Part shown: piece by piece, positions 7,399 to 10,760 of the stretch
How the letters are laid out: every line of letters begins with the position of its first letter
Position numbering within the stretch: position 1 is the first letter of the stretch
From: Neisseriaceae bacterium
Lineage (GTDB): Bacteria > Pseudomonadota > Gammaproteobacteria > Burkholderiales > UBA11063
Direction: 5' to 3'
Length of the DNA: 10,760 nt
Assembly: GCA_947499925.1 (NCBI GenBank)
Contig: CANMQR010000008.1
Span: 1-10,760, forward strand
Program-made: the position numbers and the translations under genes
Notes under the pieces: generated by a model
Told to the model about the DNA's origin: nothing
Database searches by the model: none
Seen by the model: only the letters and a program-made list of their open reading frames with translations

Positions 7399-7669
7399 AT
7401 CAAGTATCTTTCAATTTTGTTTTAACAAGTTAAATGGTAACCGCCACAAGATGAATGAATCACACCAACTTATAAGCCTATAGCTTAAGCTGCAATTCAC
7501 CATTTATAAGTACAATTATTTTTACAAGCCCAATATGAAATAACGTAATCATTTTGATGCCTTACAATCCTCAACAAAAATACAATGCTGTCTAAATGTG
7601 AATCGAGGATCCATGCCATATGCCCTACAAATTCCAGAACAAGTTGGTTGATTCAAAATTCTTGCTTAA
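7399..7669. other. Non-coding stretch between the truncated regulator and the toxin-antitoxin pair
   Basis: There is no supported gene here. It holds a 10-base perfect palindrome AGCTTAAGCT (7482-7491), an inverted pair ACTTATAA (7468-7475) / TTATAAGT (7504-7511) around it, and one copy of a direct repeat at 7571-7600. None of these ends in a T-run on either strand, so I do not call a terminator. Confidence 0.5.
7571..7600 (+). repeat. Imperfect direct repeat, copy 1 (partner at 8493-8522)
   Basis: The 30 bases beginning TCAACAAAAATACAATGCTG match those at 8493-8522 in 25 of 30 positions, in the same orientation, 922 bp apart. ATCC precedes both copies (directly here; with three extra bases at the other copy). 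The pair brackets the toxin-antitoxin genes and the REP hairpin. Confidence 0.65.
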
Positions 7670-7984
7670 TTAATGGACGATAGTTTTAAGCTTTCCAGTT
7701 AAATATTGATGGATGATTGAATTTAAAAGCGATTGGTAAGGCATACCCAATTCCAATGCTTTTGTTTTTAATCCCATGTAATCCTGTTCTTTTAATCGAA
7801 TATTAACTGCACGACTTCTATTGTTTGATTCTTTAAATATCTTTGAATAATATTTTCTCGTATCCAAGCTGTCAACGGAAATAGTTTTCCCATTGATTAG
7901 TTCATTATGAAACGCTAACTCTTCATCATCTAATTCGTCTAGCGGTTCTAATGAAGTCAAATCAAGATATTTATTTTTATTCAT
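7670..7984 (-). CDS. BrnA-like (CopG/ribbon-helix-helix) antitoxin
   Basis: A 104-residue protein. An acidic N-terminal half (LEPLDELDDEEL, 12-23) is likely the flexible toxin-binding part. It is followed by a C-terminal ribbon-helix-helix domain at about 58-98: RAVNIRLKEQDYMGLKTKA forms the strand and first helix, and MPYQSLLNSIIHQYLTGKL matches the LPYQTLISSILHKYxxGxL helix typical of CopG-family antitoxins paired with BrnT-type toxins. It neutralises the toxin and, as a dimer of RHH folds, binds the operon promoter. Its ATG is 3 bp after the toxin stop; AGGA lies in the last toxin codons, so translation is coupled. Toxin-first order agrees with brnTA. The C-terminal placement of the RHH is usual for this subgroup. 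Confidence 0.85.
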   Translation of the reverse strand: MNKNKYLDLTSLEPLDELDDEELAFHNELINGKTISVDSLDTRKYYSKIFKESNNRSRAVNIRLKEQDYMGLKTKALELGMPYQSLLNSIIHQYLTGKLKTIVH

Positions 7985-7987
7985 GAC

Positions 7988-8251
7988 CTATCCTTTAAAT
8001 AATTTATTTGTTTTTCTATTTTTATATGCGGTTTTTAAAAATATTTTTTGATTATCTTCTACGAATGGAACACATACTATGTAATCATCATAATCAAGTA
8101 TAAACATTTTTTGGTTGGGGCGACTAGGAACTTCTCGAATATCTATAAACTGCTGCTCTTCAATCATAATTGATATTCGCTCAAACTCAATGCTTCTATT
8201 ATCTTTTAAAAATTTTGCTTTTTCTAAGCTCCATTCAACCAGTTTTTTCAC
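7988..8251 (-). CDS. BrnT-like toxin (predicted mRNA-cleaving ribonuclease) of a type II toxin-antitoxin pair
   Basis: An 87-residue protein with the plan of the BrnT-related family: VEWSLEKAKFLKDNRSIEFE (5-24) aligns with the opening WDxEKNxxLKxxRGxSFE; PNQKMFILDYDDYIVCVPFVED (45-66) and IFLKTAYKNRKTNKLF (70-85) align with the central strands and the LKTIxPSRKATKxY tail, where the basic residues are expected to contact RNA. Known members are ribonucleases that halt growth by cutting mRNA, related to RelE in fold. I chose the GTG at 8251, because AAGG lies 8 bases before it; a TTG two codons earlier has too short a spacer. It lies 3 bp upstream of the antitoxin gene and behind a good promoter with a palindrome. 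The R/K cluster at 77-83 appears intact, so it is probably functional. Confidence 0.8.
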   Translation of the reverse strand: MKKLVEWSLEKAKFLKDNRSIEFERISIMIEEQQFIDIREVPSRPNQKMFILDYDDYIVCVPFVEDNQKIFLKTAYKNRKTNKLFKG

Positions 8252-8279
8252 TACCAAGACCTTATCGATATGTTATACC

Positions 8280-8297
8280 TATATTGTATACTATATA
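8280..8297. promoter_or_regulatory. Palindromic operator candidate overlapping the toxin-antitoxin -10 box
   Basis: The 18 bases TATATAGTATACAATATA (minus strand) form an imperfect dyad centred on GTATAC, with only the pair next to the core mismatched. It covers the -10 box of the toxin-antitoxin promoter, where a ribbon-helix-helix antitoxin would be expected to bind for autorepression. Binding itself is inferred. Confidence 0.5.
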
Positions 8298-8311
8298 ATA
8301 CACAATTGCAA
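8283..8311 (-). promoter_or_regulatory. Promoter of the toxin-antitoxin operon
   Basis: On the minus strand, TTGCAA (8311-8306, -35, four of six) and TACAAT (8288-8283, -10, five of six) are separated by exactly 17 bases. Transcription would begin near 8276, about 25 bases before the GTG start. Confidence 0.6.
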
Positions 8312-8314
8312 GTA

Positions 8315-8353
8315 ATTTTACTCAACTGTACAAGCCAATTACAACAGTAAAAT
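8315..8353. repeat. Inverted repeat ATTTTACT / AGTAAAAT with a 23-base loop
   Basis: Perfect 8-bp arms at 8315-8322 and 8346-8353 lie just upstream of the toxin-antitoxin -35 box. The loop is long and the arms are AT-rich, so this may be a protein-binding site, part of a decayed repeat, or chance. Confidence 0.35.
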
Positions 8354-8368
8354 ACATTGCCGCCATCC

Positions 8369-8396
8369 GTCATACCAGCGTAGGCTGGTATCTATG
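8369..8396. repeat. REP-type extragenic palindrome
   Basis: ATACCAGC (8372-8379), loop GTAG, GCTGGTAT (8384-8391) make a perfect 8-bp stem with a 4-base loop, flanked by CGTC on the left and CTATGCC on the right. This layout (GTCAT-stem-GNAG-stem-CTA) is that of the REP-like hairpins scattered between genes in many proteobacteria, such as the GTCATTCCCGCG...GGGAATC type, with a changed but still paired stem. Without a T-run it is not a typical intrinsic terminator. Confidence 0.7.
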
Positions 8397-8492
8397 CCCT
8401 TCTACTAATTGCACTTTTAGTACATGGATTTCAAACTCATATCGAAACAGCAAAATGTTTATGTTTGGAATTGTGACGAAAAATTATCCTCT

Positions 8493-8522
8493 TCAACAAA
8501 AACACGATGCTGACTAAATTTA
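8493..8522 (+). repeat. Imperfect direct repeat, copy 2 (partner at 7571-7600)
   Basis: The segment beginning TCAACAAAAACACGATGCTG matches the first copy at 25 of 30 positions. It ends 8 bases before the -35 box of the MFS-coaX operon. Target-site duplication is unlikely at this length and divergence; two relics of a dispersed repeat are more likely. Confidence 0.65.
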
Positions 8523-8530
8523 GGTTAAGT

Positions 8531-8559
8531 TTGCTATTATATCCCAAATATATTACAAT
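8531..8559 (+). promoter_or_regulatory. Promoter of the MFS-coaX operon
   Basis: TTGCTA (8531-8536, four of six to the -35 consensus) and TACAAT (8554-8559, five of six to the -10) are 17 bases apart. A start near 8566 leaves a leader of only about 16 bases, containing the strong ribosome binding site AGGAGG (8568-8573), so no room is left for a riboswitch. Confidence 0.6.
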
Positions 8560-8581
8560 CTCGTTTCAGGAGGAAGTTAAT

Positions 8582-9790
8582 ATGACAACATATAACTATC
8601 ATAAATATACCTTGACTATCATTTTATTGTGCGTCGGATATTATATAGATTTTTATGATTTAACTATATTTTCAGCAAGCTATACAGATATTATCCAAGA
8701 TCTATTTCATATCTATGACAAAACCGAAATCCAGTTATTGTATTTAAAAATTACCAATTTTAATAGCATAGGAATTATTATTGGCGGTGTGATATTTGGT
8801 ATTCTAGGCGATAAATTTGGTAGAAGTACCGTTATTCGCTATAGTATTTTATTATATTCTATATCTATTATCCTAAGTTGCTATACCCACTCAACTGCTA
8901 TATTTTGTCTTCTACGCTTTTTATCCGGTGTAGGACTTGCAACTGAGTTTGCCACTTCAAGTGTATTAATTAGTGAAATGCTACCAAAAGATATCGCAGT
9001 TAAGTCTACAGCTTGGCTTTATTTTTGTGGCATCTTAGGCGGTATGAGTGCAACCTTCCTAAGTATGGTATCTTGGAATATTATGTTCCTATTTGGCGGT
9101 GTGGGTGGAATAGTATTATATATTGCACGTAAAAAACTTTTTGAGTCACCATTATTTATAGAAATACCACCAGGTGCTAGAAAAGGGAATCCATTAATAC
9201 TATTTAACAATATACCCAATCTAATAAAAACACTAAAACTTGCACTTCTAATTACGCCGTTTTATTTTCTGATTTCGATAATGTTTATCTTACCGAATTT
9301 TATGAACTTAAATATTGATTTATCCCAGACGATTCACACTCTCCTGATAGGATTCTTCATCGGTAACTTAGTAAGCACAATTGCTTGGAATTACTTTATC
9401 AGCTATATAAAAAGTTTCCGTGCATTTTTTATTATTAATAGCATAGCTTTTATGATAATACTTGGAAGTTTCAGCTTTGTATCACAGAATAGTTTCTTTG
9501 TCTATGCCATATTTCTTGGAACTCTTGGTGGTGGATTACCTAGTATTTGGATTCAGTTAGTTGCTAAACACTATGGAACCAACCAGAGAAATACCGCAAC
9601 TAATATCCTCTATGTTTTTGGGCGTGGCAGTGGAATTATTTTTAATTTACTAATTAGCGCTTGGTTAATTAATCCTAAGAATTTCGGAAATTATAGCATA
9701 ATTACTACCATTATTCTTGCAATTATTAGTATAATCGTTATCTTGAATACAAGAAATGTATACTCGACTAATATTGATTACCTGAACTAG
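8582..9790 (+). CDS. MFS transporter of the metabolite:H+ symporter (MHS-like) type, coupled to coaX
   Basis: A 402-residue membrane protein with about 12 hydrophobic segments. The first helix carries GYYIDFYDLTIF (19-30), like the acidic GxxxDxFD/EFYD first helix of MHS and phosphate-type symporters. GDKFGRSTV (76-84) is a good motif A, and LRFLSGVGLATEF (111-123) matches the helix-4 RFLxGxGxGxE pattern. AGGAGG lies 8 bases before the ATG at 8582, which is decisive against the in-frame ATG at 8507. It ends 8 bp before coaX, whose binding site overlaps this stop codon, so the two are co-translated. That gene order suggests import of pantothenate or a related CoA precursor, or of pantothenate-sparing compounds; the substrate is inference only. 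Related MFS carriers (the Pht/Fpt group) serve nutrient uptake in Legionella and Francisella. Confidence 0.88.
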   Translation: MTTYNYHKYTLTIILLCVGYYIDFYDLTIFSASYTDIIQDLFHIYDKTEIQLLYLKITNFNSIGIIIGGVIFGILGDKFGRSTVIRYSILLYSISIILSCYTHSTAIFCLLRFLSGVGLATEFATSSVLISEMLPKDIAVKSTAWLYFCGILGGMSATFLSMVSWNIMFLFGGVGGIVLYIARKKLFESPLFIEIPPGARKGNPLILFNNIPNLIKTLKLALLITPFYFLISIMFILPNFMNLNIDLSQTIHTLLIGFFIGNLVSTIAWNYFISYIKSFRAFFIINSIAFMIILGSFSFVSQNSFFVYAIFLGTLGGGLPSIWIQLVAKHYGTNQRNTATNILYVFGRGSGIIFNLLISAWLINPKNFGNYSIITTIILAIISIIVILNTRNVYSTNIDYLN

Positions 9791-9798
9791 GAGTTTTT

Positions 9799-10563
9799 AT
9801 GTTATTATGTTTAGATATTGGAAATTCACACCTAGTAGGTGGCGTATTTGATAATGATGAATTATTATTACAATTTCGGTATGATACCAAACAAATAGGC
9901 ACATCTGATGAAATCGGAATATTTATTAGAAGCGTGCTTCGTGAAAATAATATTGATTATACGAAAGTAGTAAAAATTGGTATTGCATCAGTAGTTCCAT
10001 CTGTTGATTACACTGTTCGTGCTGCATGTATCAAATACATCACTAATGAACAACCTCTTTTTTTACGCCCAGGGGTTAAAACAGGAATTATCATCAAAAC
10101 TCACACTCCAAATGACGTAGGGGCTGATTTAATTGCTGGAGCAATTGCTGCCAAAAAACTATACCCCAATAAAGATATCCTAATTTTTGATTTAGGTACT
10201 GCAACTACAGCTTGTTTTCTAAACAAAAAAGGGGAATTCTTGGGTGGTGCTATTGCTCCAGGTATCAGACTCATGATGGAATCACTTCAAGAAAACACGG
10301 CTAAACTATTTGGTGTAAATATAGTAAAACCAGAGGAAGCAATTGGTAAAAATACCAAAACAGCAATTCAATCAGGTATCTATTATGCCCAGCTAGGACT
10401 AGTAGAACAAATAATCAAGCAAACTATTATTGAACATACGATTACCGATAAACTAACGGTAGTTGCAACTGGTGGTTTTTCTAATATGTTTGGTAGTGTT
10501 TTTGAATACCTTGTACCTGAATTAGTACTTCTTGGTATTAAGCAAATGCTTGAAATGAATTAG
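9799..10563 (+). CDS. coaX: Type III pantothenate kinase CoaX
   Basis: A 254-residue protein, the usual length. It phosphorylates pantothenate with ATP, the first and controlling step of CoA synthesis, in the cytoplasm. CoaX is an ASKHA-fold enzyme that typically needs a monovalent cation and resists CoA feedback. Motifs: phosphate-1 LDIGNSHLVGGVF (5-17), GIASVVPSV (61-69), TPNDVGADLIAGAIAA (103-118), DLGTATTACF (131-140), GGAIAPGIRLMMESL (149-163), IGKNTKTAIQSGI (182-194) and VVATGGFSNMFG (221-232). One point differs from the common VGADR: Leu111 takes the Arg place. AGGAG, overlapping the transporter's TAG, lies 5 bases before the ATG. The stop is followed at once by the next ATG. Identification is firm. 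Confidence 0.96.
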   Translation: MLLCLDIGNSHLVGGVFDNDELLLQFRYDTKQIGTSDEIGIFIRSVLRENNIDYTKVVKIGIASVVPSVDYTVRAACIKYITNEQPLFLRPGVKTGIIIKTHTPNDVGADLIAGAIAAKKLYPNKDILIFDLGTATTACFLNKKGEFLGGAIAPGIRLMMESLQENTAKLFGVNIVKPEEAIGKNTKTAIQSGIYYAQLGLVEQIIKQTIIEHTITDKLTVVATGGFSNMFGSVFEYLVPELVLLGIKQMLEMN

Positions 10564-10760
10564 ATGGATAATCAAGCGGAATTTTGGAGCGAGTATAAAA
10601 GATTTCTTCATGCAAATCTAGTTACTGAATCACCTAATCCGCTTAGTTATAATTTATCCGAACTCTGCCAGACCAACCTTCAAGAAGCATTTACGATATT
10701 CAAAACTATCGAACTAAACGCAGTTGATAGCATGATTAGTTACGCTCCTCTTATTGAAAA
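10564..10760 (+). CDS. N-terminal part of a MurQ-like (SIS-fold) protein, partial at right edge
   Basis: An ATG directly after the coaX stop (TAGATG, no spacer) opens a frame of 65 full codons that runs off the window. There is no good binding site of its own, so translation probably continues from coaX. The segment LVTESPNPLSYNLSEL (19-34) followed by an Ile-rich helix ending in APLIEK resembles the N-terminus of N-acetylmuramic acid 6-phosphate etherase (MurQ: TEsRNPxtxxiDxL...iNxED...lPxIa). MurQ removes lactate from MurNAc-6-phosphate in cell-wall recycling. The leading FWSEYKRFL extension and the missing Asn-Glu-Asp stretch differ from true MurQ, so another SIS sugar-phosphate isomerase or an MurQ paralogue is quite possible. 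It is a real gene with good confidence; the family is tentative because most of the protein is not visible. Confidence 0.7.
   Translation, partial: MDNQAEFWSEYKRFLHANLVTESPNPLSYNLSELCQTNLQEAFTIFKTIELNAVDSMISYAPLIE

Larger units (their letters stand above)
8252..8581. other. 330-bp divergent intergenic region between the toxin-antitoxin pair and the MFS-coaX operon
   Basis: No gene is supported here. In order it contains the toxin-antitoxin promoter/operator (8280-8311), a long-looped inverted repeat (8315-8353), a REP-type hairpin (8372-8391), about 95 bases with nothing I recognise, a direct repeat copy (8493-8522) and the promoter of the plus-strand operon (8531-8559). Confidence 0.6.

Noticed and set aside
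7468..7511. ACTTATAA/TTATAAGT inverted repeat as an attachment or terminator site
   Set aside because: Short, AT-rich arms, no T-run and no integrase nearby; likely chance at this base composition.
8115..8315. 66-codon plus-strand frame across the toxin gene and its promoter
   Set aside because: It is antisense to a recognisable toxin and runs through its promoter; the translation is Ser/Ile-rich without features.
8507..8581. ATG at 8507 as the start of the coaX-linked transporter
   Set aside because: It lies upstream of the predicted promoter and inside a repeat copy; the ATG at 8582 has AGGAGG at 8 bases and begins just before the first helix.
1..10760. CRISPR arrays, tRNA or rRNA genes, insertion-sequence transposases
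   Set aside because: I saw no regularly spaced repeats, no tRNA-like cloverleaf with TTCRA arm and no transposase motifs on either strand.

Overview
The window comes from an AT-rich bacterial chromosome, roughly one third GC by eye. It is probably a gamma- or betaproteobacterium. That guess rests on a single-chain FAD/Fe-S D-lactate dehydrogenase, a type III pantothenate kinase, DHA2 and MHS-like transporters, and a proteobacterial-style REP hairpin. I cannot name the genus. AT-rich intracellular or aquatic lineages such as Francisella/Legionella relatives or AT-rich Neisseriales fit, but this is only inference. Several genes start with TTG or GTG, and I moved most starts to match visible ribosome binding sites.

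Left block (1-3565, minus strand): one tight four-gene operon. In order of transcription it holds a BadF/GlcNAc-kinase-type sugar kinase, a 12-helix MFS transporter, a GH125 exo-alpha-1,6-mannosidase without a signal peptide, and the start of a DHA2-type MFS transporter that runs off the left edge. Together they look like a route that imports a small glycan or glycoside, trims alpha-1,6-mannose in the cytoplasm and phosphorylates a released (amino) sugar. Divergently, on the plus strand, a well-placed extended -10 promoter drives a 910-residue respiratory D-lactate dehydrogenase (3675-6407).

Middle block (6408-8581): an accessory island. It contains a short, relatively GC-rich gene remnant, a triplicated 10-bp repeat, a 5'-truncated AlbA_2/GHKL-ATPase-type regulator joined out of frame to an unrelated short reading frame, and a complete BrnT/BrnA-like toxin-antitoxin pair with a recognisable promoter and palindromic operator. 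It also has a REP-type hairpin and a pair of about 30-bp imperfect direct repeats that bracket the toxin-antitoxin pair about 0.9 kb apart.

Right block (8582-10760, plus strand): a compact operon with its own promoter. An MHS-like MFS transporter lies 8 bp upstream of coaX (type III pantothenate kinase). coaX abuts, with no spacer, the start of a gene whose N-terminus resembles MurNAc-6-phosphate etherase (MurQ). The transporter-coaX coupling suggests uptake of pantothenate or a related precursor feeding CoA synthesis.

I do not see a convincing wholly new defence or mobile system. The points most worth following are the coaX-linked transporter and MurQ-like gene, the cytoplasmic GH125 operon, the chimeric junction near 7200-7275, and the repeats around the toxin-antitoxin pair.
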